From NCBI RefSeq assembly GCF_007741475.1, contig NZ_CP036261.1, forward strand, positions 7,411,805 to 7,475,804: a stretch of 64,000 nt of DNA. The letters run 5' to 3'. A program made the translations under genes and the position numbers. Below are positions 28,059 through 37,569 of the stretch, in pieces. The notes under the pieces are model-generated. The model searched no databases. It saw only the letters and a program-made list of their open reading frames with translations, and was not told the DNA's origin. Origin of the DNA: Rosistilla ulvae (lineage in GTDB: Bacteria; Planctomycetota; Planctomycetia; Pirellulales; Pirellulaceae). Within the stretch, counting starts at the first letter, position 1. Every line of letters starts with the position of its first letter.

Positions 28059-28652
28059 GTGATGATTTGGAAAACCGGAGCTGCGGTGGTCGCCATCTCT
28101 TGGATCGGTCTTTGGATGACCGGCGATCAGCATGGCGATCGCTTGATGCAAGCGGAAAAATTTGCCGACGCAGCGGCCGTTTACAACGATCCAATGCGGC
28201 AGGGAGTCGCTTGGTATCGCGCGGGGGAATTCGAAAAAGCGACTCAATCGTTTGCTCGCGTCGCAACGCCCGAAGCGCAATTCAACCAAGGAAACTGTTG
28301 GGTGATGTTGGGTAAATACGACAAAGCGGTCGCCAGTTATGATCAAGCGATCGACCAACGCCCCGATTGGACGCAGGCGCTAGAGAATCGCGACCTCGCC
28401 GCCGCGCGAGCCAAGATGCTCGAATTGAAAGGGGGCGATCTGGGCGATCAGCAGGTTGGAGCCGACAAGATCGTCTTCGATAAAAAGAAGGACGATCAGG
28501 GACAGGAGACTGAAATCGCGGGGGACCAAGCGGCGTCGGACGCTACGGTTCAAGCGGTCTGGTTGCGCCAAGTGCAAACCAAACCGGCCGATTTCCTGAG
28601 GTCGAAGTTCGCGTTCCAACAAGCGGAACAAGACGCAGGAGAGACGCAATGA
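28059..28652 (+). CDS. batC: BatC-like TPR protein
   Basis: A 197-residue protein: an N-terminal hydrophobic signal or anchor (AAVVAISWIGLWM), then about three TPR units (GEFEKATQSFARVATPEAQFN, GNCWVMLGKYDKAVASYDQA). It ends in a charged, Gln/Asp-rich tail. AAGGAG at 28047-28052 serves either GTG 28059 or ATG 28062. TPR proteins of this size in this position correspond to BatC, a scaffold for the VWA proteins. The next gene overlaps its stop. Confidence 0.88.
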   Translation: MMIWKTGAAVVAISWIGLWMTGDQHGDRLMQAEKFADAAAVYNDPMRQGVAWYRAGEFEKATQSFARVATPEAQFNQGNCWVMLGKYDKAVASYDQAIDQRPDWTQALENRDLAAARAKMLELKGGDLGDQQVGADKIVFDKKKDDQGQETEIAGDQAASDATVQAVWLRQVQTKPADFLRSKFAFQQAEQDAGETQ

Positions 28653-29929
28653 AGGTGCCGCGTGGGATGACGTTTGGGCTGGCCGTGATCGCACTCTGGG
28701 CGATGCCCTTTGCCGCCGGGGCGCCGGCGGCGGATGGCGATCCCGTTTCGATCGACGTGCCGGACAAAGAGGCTTGGATGGGACAGCGGCTGCCGATTTT
28801 TGTGAAGCTGCGCGGCAACGGTCCGTTTGTTGGAGCCGCTAGTTTTTCGATCCCCGAGATTCCCCGAGCCCTGTTGGTCAAGGTCGGCAGCCCGGTCGTC
28901 TCGTCGGAGGAAAAGGGGGACACGTCGTGGTTCATGCAAACGCACGAGTTCGCGTTGTTCTCGCAGGCAGCCGGAAAAGTCACGGTTCCCGCGTTTGAAG
29001 TCCGCTTCACCCACCGCGACGGATTCACCGGTCCTCAACAAGAACATGTGGAACAGGTGCCGGCGACCGATCTGCAGATCAAGCGGCCACCGGGATTGCC
29101 GGAGTCGGTCTTTCTGGTGACGACTGGGAAGCTAGCGATCAGCGAAACGTGGACTCCCGAACCGGGATCGGCGAAGCAGGGAGATGTCTTCCGGCGCACG
29201 ATCGCTCAGACCGCCCAACAGACATCAGGCATGGCGCTCGCTCCGCCACCCACCACGGCTCCCGAAGGAATCAGCGTTTACGTCGGCAAACCGACCGTCG
29301 ACGACAAGACTCAGCGAGGGGAGTTCAGCGGGACGCGCAGTGACACGATCACCTACATGCTCAAAGTAGCGGGGACGCTCACCATCCCAGGAATCAAATA
29401 CATCTGGTGGAATCCGAAATCAGAAGAGTTTGGGACCAAGACGCTTCCCCCGGTGACATTCGAAGTGGCTGCCGCACCCAAGCCAGCTCCCCCGCCTCCT
29501 CCGCCACCAAGTCGGATGCGAATCGTGTTGATTGCGTTTCTGTGCATCGCGCTGTTGGGACTCGTGGTCTGGCAGTTCGACCGGATTCAATCTTGGACGA
29601 TGACCGTGTGGCAGCGGTTGAATCCCGCCGATCGTGTCGCCGCGCGACATCTGATCCGAGCCTGTCATCGCAACGATGCCACGGCTGCCGAAGCGGCATG
29701 GGCCGACTGGCAAAATACTCAGCCTGCAAGTTACCAACCCTCCGCTGAACTGTTCGCCGCCGCGGCGGAACTGCATCGCATGCGCTACGGTCAGCGCGGC
29801 GAAGGGTCGGCTGCGTGGCAGGGGCAAGCGCTGGCTCAAGCGTTCCGCAAAGCGATCGATTCCCAGTCGGCTCGACGCTGCGATCGTCAACGCTCCCTTC
29901 CGGCGTTAAATCCTCGCGCCGTCGAATGA
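28649..29929 (+). CDS. batD: BatD-like membrane protein
   Basis: A 426-residue protein ending the Bat operon. A signal peptide (GLAVIALWAMPFAAGAPAA) is followed by beta-rich domains with FVKLRGNGPF, HEFALFSQAAGKVTVPAFEVRF and GTLTIPGIKYIWWNP, the pattern of BatD (oxygen-tolerance family). A Pro-rich linker and one membrane helix follow (RIVLIAFLCIALLGLVVWQF, about 290-312), then a helical cytoplasmic tail. ATG 28649 overlaps the TPR gene stop. It converges on the NRPS gene with a 41-base gap and no clear terminator. Confidence 0.9.
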   Translation: MKVPRGMTFGLAVIALWAMPFAAGAPAADGDPVSIDVPDKEAWMGQRLPIFVKLRGNGPFVGAASFSIPEIPRALLVKVGSPVVSSEEKGDTSWFMQTHEFALFSQAAGKVTVPAFEVRFTHRDGFTGPQQEHVEQVPATDLQIKRPPGLPESVFLVTTGKLAISETWTPEPGSAKQGDVFRRTIAQTAQQTSGMALAPPPTTAPEGISVYVGKPTVDDKTQRGEFSGTRSDTITYMLKVAGTLTIPGIKYIWWNPKSEEFGTKTLPPVTFEVAAAPKPAPPPPPPPSRMRIVLIAFLCIALLGLVVWQFDRIQSWTMTVWQRLNPADRVAARHLIRACHRNDATAAEAAWADWQNTQPASYQPSAELFAAAAELHRMRYGQRGEGSAAWQGQALAQAFRKAIDSQSARRCDRQRSLPALNPRAVE

Positions 29930-29970
29930 AGGCGCGGCAACTTCGCACGCTGCTGGGAAACGCGTCGGTA

Positions 29971-32900
29971 TCAAACGTCGTCGCGCGACATGGTGCGGCG
30001 GAGATGTTCGACTAGGCCGGCCAGTTTGGCTTCGGAAAGCATGTTGGCGTGCGCTCCTTCGACTTCGATTACGTCCAAGTCATCGGTGTCGAAGACGTTG
30101 CCCCATCCCATGTTGGGATCGGTGGCGTCCTGGCCAGGCCAATCGGCGCGGAACTTGGCACGGTAGAGTGTCGCAGGCCCTTGGGCGGCCGTAGGGCGAT
30201 ACTCATCCAACGCCGTCATATTCATGGCGGCAACTTTTGCGTAGTTTCCTTTGGCGTTGATGATCCGTTCCAACCGCTGTTCCATCGTGATCCAACCGAA
30301 ACGATGCTGGATCGCGGCGACTAAACCGGTCACGCGTTCGGCAAGGTATTTCCAACGCTGACACCCGTCGCACTGCCGCGCAAAACGCAGATGGAATGCG
30401 AATCGTTGATACAACGGCGCCAGTTTGGGCAGTCCGGTATAGGCATCGAGGATCGCAAGGGTCACCTGTTCGCCGGCACGACGCAATTGTTGAGAGATCT
30501 CATACGCGACGACTCCGCCAAACGAAAATCCGGCCAGATGATACGGTCCGTTTGGCATCACGCGACGGATCTCTTGAACGTGTCGGCTGGCGATCTCTTC
30601 GATACTTGTGCAGGGGGAACTATTGCCATCGAGGCCGTAGGGTTGCAGCCCATAAACGGGACGATCGTGTCCGATGGCGGCCGCCAGATCGCGGAAGTTG
30701 AGTAGATGGCCGTCGATTCCGGGCAGACAGAAGAGCGGAGCCGCCGTCGACGCGGATTGCTGCGGATCGATCCGCATGACTTCGTTCCAGCAGCCCTCGA
30801 CCCGATCATCGTCCTGACGATACAGTTCCGCCAGCTTTGTGACGGTGGGACATTCCACGAGTTTCGTGATCGACAACGCCTGACCAAATTCGCTTTCCAT
30901 CCGTGCGAACAGAAGAGCCGCCGCGAGAGAGTCTCCACCGCAATCGAAGAAGTTGCTGTGGGCATCGATTTGATCGGTGTCCAATACCGATCGCCAGATC
31001 TCCAACAGGCGTGCGATCAGTGGATCGTTGGGGCTCGAAGCTTCCGTCGCTTGCCTTTCCGAAGCATCAACCGATGGCGAGACCTTGGGCAAACGTTTGC
31101 GGTCGATCTTTCCACTGGCGGTTTTGGGAAAATCATCGACGATGCAGAACGCATTGGGCAGCATGTACGCTGGCAACCGCGACTGTAAAAATTGCTTGAG
31201 GTCATCGACGCGGATCTCTTCCGAATCGGACAACACATACGCGATCAAATGACCGCCCAGGCTGCTGGGGTCGAAACAAACAACGGCTTGTTTCACGTCG
31301 GCGTGCTGGTTGAGCACCGTCTCGATCTCGCTCAGTTCAACGCGGTGGCCGCGCAGTTTGATCTGATCATCATTGCGGCGGACGAATTCAAGTTCGCCAT
31401 CCCAGTTGAGTCGACAGATGTCTCCGGTTCGATACATCCGATCGCACGCGGGTGTCGCCAACGGACCGCTCACAAAACGTTTCTGTGTCAGCGAGGGATT
31501 TTGGTAGTAGCCGCGTGCGACACAGGCGCCGCCGAGATACAGTTCGCCTTCGATTCCCTGAGGTAGCGGTTGCATGTGTTCGTCGAGAACCACGGCAACG
31601 CAACGATCGATCGGTTTGCCGATCGGCGGAATCGCAGGCCACGTGCTCGGATCCGCCGCCAAACGATAACCGGTCGCAACGTGGGTTTCGGTCGGCCCGT
31701 AGTGATTCCAAAGTCGACAGCCGGGTTGTTGTTGAAAGAACTTGCGAACCGCCGGCGTGATTTGCAACTGTTCGCCCGCCGTGATCACCTCGCGAAGCGA
31801 CGCCTCTCGCGCCGAATCCCCCGCGATCTCACAAAGCGTTCGCAGCCCAACAAATGGAACAAAGATTCGACCAATCTTCGCGTCGACGATGAACTTCCAC
31901 AATCGGTGCAGGTCTTGTTGCCGATCTTCGCTTACCAGCTCCAACTGACCGCCGCTGCACAGCGTGGCAAAGATCTCCTGGAAGGAGACATCAAATCCCA
32001 ACGACGCAAACTGCAGCGTCTTGGTCGTTTGATCGGACTGCGAGTTTTCTAACTGCCATGCGATCAGATTGCCGACCGCTCCGTGAGTCATCGCCACGCC
32101 CTTGGGCTTGCCCGTCGATCCGGAGGTATACAGGATGTATGCCAAATTTTCAGCCGATAGAGCCGGCGATTCGATCGGGGACGCCGGATCCTTGGAAAAA
32201 TCGAAGGTATCCAGCCGCAGACACGGCGTCGCCGATTCGTTGAGTTCCAAATCGTCGGTCAATCCCGTCAGCGTCAGCAACACGCGTGGTTGGCAATCGT
32301 CGAGGATCTGTTTGCGGCGGTGCCGTGGCAACGCGGGATCGATCGGAACATAACACCCGCCAGCCTTCAAGACCGCCAAAACCGCAATCACCATCTCTGG
32401 CGAACGCGTGATGCTGAGCGCGACCGGTAGATCGGGAAGCACTCCCATTTCGATCAACCGCGATGCCAAGATCGTCGCGCGGCGATCGAGTTCCGCATAG
32501 GAGAACGTTTGCTCTTCAAAACAGACAGCCGTGTCGTCGGGGCTTCGTACGACTTGAGCATCGAACAACGTCAGCACGGAAGGCGAAAGCCGACGATCCG
32601 AATCTTCGCATTGTTCGGTCGCGTTTGAATCGCCCGTCAAAGCGCTGCGCCCGATCGGGCCTTGCAGCAGTGAAGCACGATGCGATGCCGGAAGCATCTG
32701 CAATCGATCGACTGGTGTCGCCGGGGCTTCGACCGCGGCGGAGAGCAACGTCGTCAGATGTTCTCCAAAATAAACGATCCGTTCGCGGCAGAAGTTTTGG
32801 CAGCGGTACTGCAGATCGATTCGCAGGCTCGCGTCCGATTCGCTGGCAGCGATCAACAGATCGAACTTCGCGGTCTGCGTCTCCATCGGAACCCGACGCG

Positions 32901-35900
32901 CTTCGATACCCGTCAGCTCCAGAGAACAGGGTTCATTTTCGAGGACAAACAAGACGCGGAATGGCGATGTTCCCGTTCCTTGCGACGCGAAGATCTCTCG
33001 CTTCATCAACTCCAACGGATAGTTCTGGTGTGCCATCGCCGAGAGGGTCGTTTCACGGACCTTCGTTTGCAACGCATCAAACGATTCGCTGGCGGCAAAC
33101 TGAGTTCGCAACGGAAGCACGTTGATGAAATATCCGATCAGATCCTCCATCTCCGCCTCGGGACGCGCCGCGACAGCCGATCCGATGATCAGATCCTGTT
33201 GGCCTGTATAGCGAAACAACGTTGCCTTGATCGCAGCCAACAGCGTCACGAAGAGAGTCGATTGGCGATCGGAAGAATACTTTCTCGCCGCGTCTAACAA
33301 ATTGCGATCGATCTGCAACGAGATCGTATCGCCTTCGGATTCCGCGGCGTCCGATGCGTCGCAGGGCAGATCCAATTGTGGCAACTCTCCCGACAATTGA
33401 CGTTGCCAATACGCGCGGTCGGCATCCAACAAATCGGACCCGCCCGCTGTCTGTTGCGCCAGCGCGTAGTTGGCGTATTGGTAGGGCAACGCGGCGAGCG
33501 TTGGGCGCTTTCGATCGACGATCGATTGATAGAGGCTTGCCAGATCGCGATGCAACAGATCGATTGAATGGCCATCGAACGCGATGTGATGCACCGACAC
33601 GACCAGCCGCGATTGGTTGGGGCTCAATTGAAAATGAGCCGCACGGATCGGGATTTGATGGTCGAGGTCAAAGCCTTCCGAAACAAACGCATGCGTCCGA
33701 GCATCCAAGGTTTGCTTTTGCGTCTCCGAAGCGATCTGCCGCAAGTCGACCGAATCCAACGTAAACTGCGTCGGCTCGATCGGCCGCTGCGTTAAACCGG
33801 AGCTGGTTGGTGTATAGAGCGTTCGCAGGATCGCGTGGCGATCGATCAACAACGTGAACGCTTGTTGAAGCGCCGACAGATCGACGTCTCCCACGAGATC
33901 GTATACGAGGGGGATGTTGTATCGAGCGCGGTTCGATTTCAGGAAATGTTCGACCCAGATCTGCTGTTGTTGGTAGGACAACGGAGCTTCGTCGAGAGGC
34001 GTGCTGCCGATTTCGACGAGCGTGTTGGCCACCGACTGTGGCGATTGGTGATGCGTCTCGATTCGCGCCGCCAGTTGGATCGCGTTGGGAGAATTGGCCA
34101 GGATATCCCAGTACTGGATCTGGATTCCAAAAGCGGTTTTCAGCCGACTGGCCAACGCCACGGCAAGCAAGGAGTTTCCGCCCAGCGCGATAAAACCATC
34201 GCGAGGATCGATGTCGTCGCGATGCAACAGTTCGGATAAAACTTCGCAGACGAACGCTTCGGTGGGATTGGTCGGTCGCTGAGTCTGGCTCGGTTCACGC
34301 TGGACCGTTGGCGGTGGAAGACCTTTGCGATCGATCTTACCATTGGCGGTCAGCGGCAATCGATCCAACGGGACCAACGCGGCGGGCAACATGTATTTTG
34401 GAAGGCTTGCCGCCAGCTGGGTCTGCAATTCTTCAAGCGTCAGCTGCTGCCCGGTTTCAAAAACCACATACGCGATCAATCGCGCTCCGGCCTCTTCGTC
34501 GCTGGCGATCACCACCGCATCGCGAACGGCGGGCAGCTTTTGCGTTTCGGCATCGATCTCGCCGAGGCCGATTCGGTAGCCGCGGATCTTGACTTGATGA
34601 TCTTGCCGCCCCAGAAATTCAAGATTCCCATCCTCACCATAACGACACAGGTCGCCCGTTAAATAGAGCGTGTCTCCGGGAGAGAAGGGATCCGGGATAA
34701 AGCGTTCTTGTGTCAGTTCGGGACGATTCACATATCCTTTTGCAACCCCGATCCCTCCCAGGCACAATTCACCTGGCTCGCCGATCTTGCATAGTTTTTG
34801 TTCGCTGTCGACAACGTAGCAGCGTTGGTTGCGGAGCGGTTTGCCATAGGGAATGCTCCGCCAATCGGGATCGACATCGTCGATCGGATAAATGACGGTC
34901 CAGATCGATGCTTCGGTGCTGCCACCCAGCGAATACAGTTGGGCATGGGGCGCGATGCTGCGAATGCGAGCGGGCAGGGTAACGGGAATCCAATCGCCGC
35001 TGAGCATCACCCGTCGCAGGCTGGGCACGCGCGCCGCGTCGTCCAGATGCGTAACGAACATCTCCATCAACGCAGGGACAGTATTCCAGATCGTCACGCA
35101 ATGCCGTTGGACCAGCATCCCCCAACTCTCGGGATCGCGCGACTGATCCAACGTCGGCAACACGATTGCCCCGCCAACGGCAAACATTCCAAACAGATCG
35201 TAGACCGACAGATCAAATCCGAGCGATGACAACGCCAACACGCGGTCGGATGCCTGCACATCGAAGCTCAAGTTGACGTCGCGAACCGTGTTGACGGGCC
35301 CTTCGTGATTGAGCATGACTCCTTTGGGCTTACCGGTCGATCCCGAAGTAAACAGCACATACGCAAGGCTGTTGGGCGAGACCTTAGGCAAACGGTCCGC
35401 GTCTGCGGCGGGCAAACCAGCAGTCGGGATGACCTGCACGTCGGGAAGTTCTTCGACAACGGCAGCGTCCAGTTCGCCGACGACAAAGCGGACATCGGCG
35501 TCTTGCAAAATGAAACGAATGCGATCGGCCGGGAAGCATGGGTCGATCGGCAGATAGGCCGCCCCCGCTTTGAGAATCCCCAGCAGACCGATATAGGCTG
35601 CCGGTGTGCCGTCGGCGACAACCCCGACCGGCTGCTCCGTACCAACACCCAAATCGATCAAGCGACAAGCGACACGCTGGGATTGATCGTCGAGTTCTTC
35701 ATAGGTCAAATGTTGATCAGCGTGGATCACCGCAGTCGCCTGGGGCGTGCGGCGGGCTTGAACGGTAAACAGGTCATGCAGGCAAGGGGAATCGTCCCAG
35801 CCGTGTTCGGTTTGGTTCCACAACTGCACCAGCTTGTCTTGTTCTTCGGCGGTCAATCGAGCGCACAAATCTCCGCAGTCACCCAGGGATGGACTGGCGA

Positions 35901-35961
35901 CACGCCCCATGCCAAGCGATTCGGAATTCATACCGATTCGGCTCAGTCGAATTGGGTGCAT
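29971..35961 (-). CDS. Dimodular non-ribosomal peptide synthetase, A-PCP-C-A-PCP-TE
   Basis: A 1996-residue NRPS. ATG 35961 has AGAGGA six bases upstream; the frame extends nine codons further without a better start. Approximate order: A1 45-530 (LFTSGSTGKPKGV, YLTGDL, NGKIDR), PCP1 565-640 (LGGNSLLAV), C 660-1080 (intact HHIAFDG), A2 1130-1610 (LYTSGSTGKPKGV, GPTETHV), PCP2 1640-1710 (CGGDSLAAA), TE 1735-1996 (FSFGG active site). Aligning by eye to the GrsA pocket gives DLYNMSLIWK for A1, close to a known Cys code, and DVQFIAHVAK for A2, close to the Pro code. Product would be a Cys-Pro dipeptide or a cyclised form, released by the TE. No epimerase or cyclisation domain is present. It follows the Wzz-like gene by 48 bases, as the last gene of a polysaccharide operon. 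Confidence 0.95.
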   Translation of the reverse strand: MHPIRLSRIGMNSESLGMGRVASPSLGDCGDLCARLTAEEQDKLVQLWNQTEHGWDDSPCLHDLFTVQARRTPQATAVIHADQHLTYEELDDQSQRVACRLIDLGVGTEQPVGVVADGTPAAYIGLLGILKAGAAYLPIDPCFPADRIRFILQDADVRFVVGELDAAVVEELPDVQVIPTAGLPAADADRLPKVSPNSLAYVLFTSGSTGKPKGVMLNHEGPVNTVRDVNLSFDVQASDRVLALSSLGFDLSVYDLFGMFAVGGAIVLPTLDQSRDPESWGMLVQRHCVTIWNTVPALMEMFVTHLDDAARVPSLRRVMLSGDWIPVTLPARIRSIAPHAQLYSLGGSTEASIWTVIYPIDDVDPDWRSIPYGKPLRNQRCYVVDSEQKLCKIGEPGELCLGGIGVAKGYVNRPELTQERFIPDPFSPGDTLYLTGDLCRYGEDGNLEFLGRQDHQVKIRGYRIGLGEIDAETQKLPAVRDAVVIASDEEAGARLIAYVVFETGQQLTLEELQTQLAASLPKYMLPAALVPLDRLPLTANGKIDRKGLPPPTVQREPSQTQRPTNPTEAFVCEVLSELLHRDDIDPRDGFIALGGNSLLAVALASRLKTAFGIQIQYWDILANSPNAIQLAARIETHHQSPQSVANTLVEIGSTPLDEAPLSYQQQQIWVEHFLKSNRARYNIPLVYDLVGDVDLSALQQAFTLLIDRHAILRTLYTPTSSGLTQRPIEPTQFTLDSVDLRQIASETQKQTLDARTHAFVSEGFDLDHQIPIRAAHFQLSPNQSRLVVSVHHIAFDGHSIDLLHRDLASLYQSIVDRKRPTLAALPYQYANYALAQQTAGGSDLLDADRAYWQRQLSGELPQLDLPCDASDAAESEGDTISLQIDRNLLDAARKYSSDRQSTLFVTLLAAIKATLFRYTGQQDLIIGSAVAARPEAEMEDLIGYFINVLPLRTQFAASESFDALQTKVRETTLSAMAHQNYPLELMKREIFASQGTGTSPFRVLFVLENEPCSLELTGIEARRVPMETQTAKFDLLIAASESDASLRIDLQYRCQNFCRERIVYFGEHLTTLLSAAVEAPATPVDRLQMLPASHRASLLQGPIGRSALTGDSNATEQCEDSDRRLSPSVLTLFDAQVVRSPDDTAVCFEEQTFSYAELDRRATILASRLIEMGVLPDLPVALSITRSPEMVIAVLAVLKAGGCYVPIDPALPRHRRKQILDDCQPRVLLTLTGLTDDLELNESATPCLRLDTFDFSKDPASPIESPALSAENLAYILYTSGSTGKPKGVAMTHGAVGNLIAWQLENSQSDQTTKTLQFASLGFDVSFQEIFATLCSGGQLELVSEDRQQDLHRLWKFIVDAKIGRIFVPFVGLRTLCEIAGDSAREASLREVITAGEQLQITPAVRKFFQQQPGCRLWNHYGPTETHVATGYRLAADPSTWPAIPPIGKPIDRCVAVVLDEHMQPLPQGIEGELYLGGACVARGYYQNPSLTQKRFVSGPLATPACDRMYRTGDICRLNWDGELEFVRRNDDQIKLRGHRVELSEIETVLNQHADVKQAVVCFDPSSLGGHLIAYVLSDSEEIRVDDLKQFLQSRLPAYMLPNAFCIVDDFPKTASGKIDRKRLPKVSPSVDASERQATEASSPNDPLIARLLEIWRSVLDTDQIDAHSNFFDCGGDSLAAALLFARMESEFGQALSITKLVECPTVTKLAELYRQDDDRVEGCWNEVMRIDPQQSASTAAPLFCLPGIDGHLLNFRDLAAAIGHDRPVYGLQPYGLDGNSSPCTSIEEIASRHVQEIRRVMPNGPYHLAGFSFGGVVAYEISQQLRRAGEQVTLAILDAYTGLPKLAPLYQRFAFHLRFARQCDGCQRWKYLAERVTGLVAAIQHRFGWITMEQRLERIINAKGNYAKVAAMNMTALDEYRPTAAQGPATLYRAKFRADWPGQDATDPNMGWGNVFDTDDLDVIEVEGAHANMLSEAKLAGLVEHLRRTMSRDDV

Positions 35962-36009
35962 TGGCGATCCTCTGTGGATGATTGTCATCGAAACATTCCA
36001 GAGCAGAAC

Positions 36010-37548
36010 TTAGAGCCAACGGAAGGAAAAGAAGCGATTCGCTATATTCGCAAAGGGGTGTGATTTCCAAGCGGCTCCCGCATTGTTCGACCGATCTTCT
36101 GCCGGATGTTGAATGTGGATCGACCGCCATTGGGCGATCATGCCTACCAAGACACTCAAGAAGACCGCTAGTGTCATTCCTGTTGCCAGCGTCAACATCA
36201 CCTTGGGACTGGACGGAATTTTTGAATCGCTCGGCTTCTGCAACACGCTGAGATTCGAGAGATTCTCTTTACTCAACGCCAGATCCAGTCGGGCCAGTTC
36301 GGATCGTCGCGCGTAGTCTTGATAGCTGGTGCGGGCCAAATCCAATTTACGAGTAATCTGAGCGAGCATGATTTCACTCTTGTTGATCTGCTTCAGTTCC
36401 TCGCTGACCTCGGCGATCTGCCGCGACAAGATCGACCTACGGGTCGCCAATGAGTCGGCGATCGCTTGTTGATTGAGCAGCGCCGATTCCATCTCGCGTC
36501 GCGACTCGTTGACGCCCATCGTGACCTGGGTAAGAATCTGTTCGGATTCCAACGTCTCTTGTGCCGCGGCGATTTGATCCCGTGTTTGCCGAACTTTGGG
36601 ATGATCGGGCTGGTATCGCGACATCAATTCATTCTCCACCAATTGCAGCGAATACAATTGCTCTCGCATCCCCTGTGCGGCGCTGCTGGGTAGACCTGTC
36701 GTCTCGGATAACCGAACGCGAGCGGGCAAACTTGAAATCAATTGCGTGCGAGATTCGATCTCCCGCTCCGCCGCCTCGCCCTTTGCGATAGTGTCCATTA
36801 GCGCGTCTTGCAATGACGCCAATTGAGCAATTTTCGCTTGCCGATGTTGGTTCAACTCGGAGACACCCGTTTCATTCTTAAACTGCAACAACTCATCTTC
36901 CAACGCCGCCACCTCTTCGGACAACTGCTGCGTTTGAGTGAGAAAGAAGTCGTTGGAACCTTCCGATTGATGAACCCGGACCTGTGCATCGATCGAAGAC
37001 TCGATAACCTCTTGGATCACTTCGGCCGCCAATTCGGGACTGGTCGTTTCGTACCGCAACCCGATGATCGCTGTGGATCTTGGATTAAAGGTCTCCAACT
37101 TATTTTCAAGACTTGCGATCGCCATGTCTCGTGGGCTGTCGACATACACGGGGCTGAGCGATTTGATGTATTCGATATCGATCGGCAACCAGCTCGGCTT
37201 CCTATCGCCTGACTGTTCGAGAATCTTCTCCACCCCGACCCGATCGACAACACGCTCCAAGACATTCCGGCTGCGGACCAGCGTTTGCACGGAATAAATC
37301 TCTTTTTCGCGCGCCTCCTGAACCGACACGGTCTGACCGACCGTAGCGGTCGGATCGAGCCCGATCGTCTCCTTTCCTAATCGGATAAACAGCTTTGCTT
37401 CCGACGTATACTTTGGCTTGACGTTGCACAAGTATCCCATCGTGGCGGCACTCACCAAAACAAAGACGATCAACATCTTTCCTTTGTGTTGCCAACAAGA
37501 CTGTACAAGATCCAAATGATCTTCGGTGCGTCGATTTTCTGTAGTCAT
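36010..37548 (-). CDS. Wzz/GumC-type polysaccharide chain-length protein
   Basis: A 512-residue polysaccharide co-polymerase. An N-terminal helix (MLIVFVLVSAATMGYLC, about 25-41) and a C-terminal helix (LTLATGMTLAVFLSVLVGMIA, about 450-470) bracket a long periplasmic region with coiled-coil between 190 and 420. KPKYTSEAKLFIRLG just after the first helix is the Wzz signature. No Walker A motif follows, so there is no fused tyrosine kinase. Such proteins set the chain length of polymer made by the Wzy polymerase encoded upstream in this operon. It starts 21 bases after the upstream glycosyltransferase stop. Confidence 0.92.
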   Translation of the reverse strand: MTTENRRTEDHLDLVQSCWQHKGKMLIVFVLVSAATMGYLCNVKPKYTSEAKLFIRLGKETIGLDPTATVGQTVSVQEAREKEIYSVQTLVRSRNVLERVVDRVGVEKILEQSGDRKPSWLPIDIEYIKSLSPVYVDSPRDMAIASLENKLETFNPRSTAIIGLRYETTSPELAAEVIQEVIESSIDAQVRVHQSEGSNDFFLTQTQQLSEEVAALEDELLQFKNETGVSELNQHRQAKIAQLASLQDALMDTIAKGEAAEREIESRTQLISSLPARVRLSETTGLPSSAAQGMREQLYSLQLVENELMSRYQPDHPKVRQTRDQIAAAQETLESEQILTQVTMGVNESRREMESALLNQQAIADSLATRRSILSRQIAEVSEELKQINKSEIMLAQITRKLDLARTSYQDYARRSELARLDLALSKENLSNLSVLQKPSDSKIPSSPKVMLTLATGMTLAVFLSVLVGMIAQWRSIHIQHPAEDRSNNAGAAWKSHPFANIANRFFSFRWL

Positions 37549-37569
37549 TGGACTGACGTTCCTGCGAGG

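Noticed and set aside
29971..35961. A cyclisation (Cy) domain for Cys in the NRPS.
   Set aside because: The condensation domain has the ordinary HHxxxDG motif (HHIAFDG), not the DxxxxD pattern of Cy domains.
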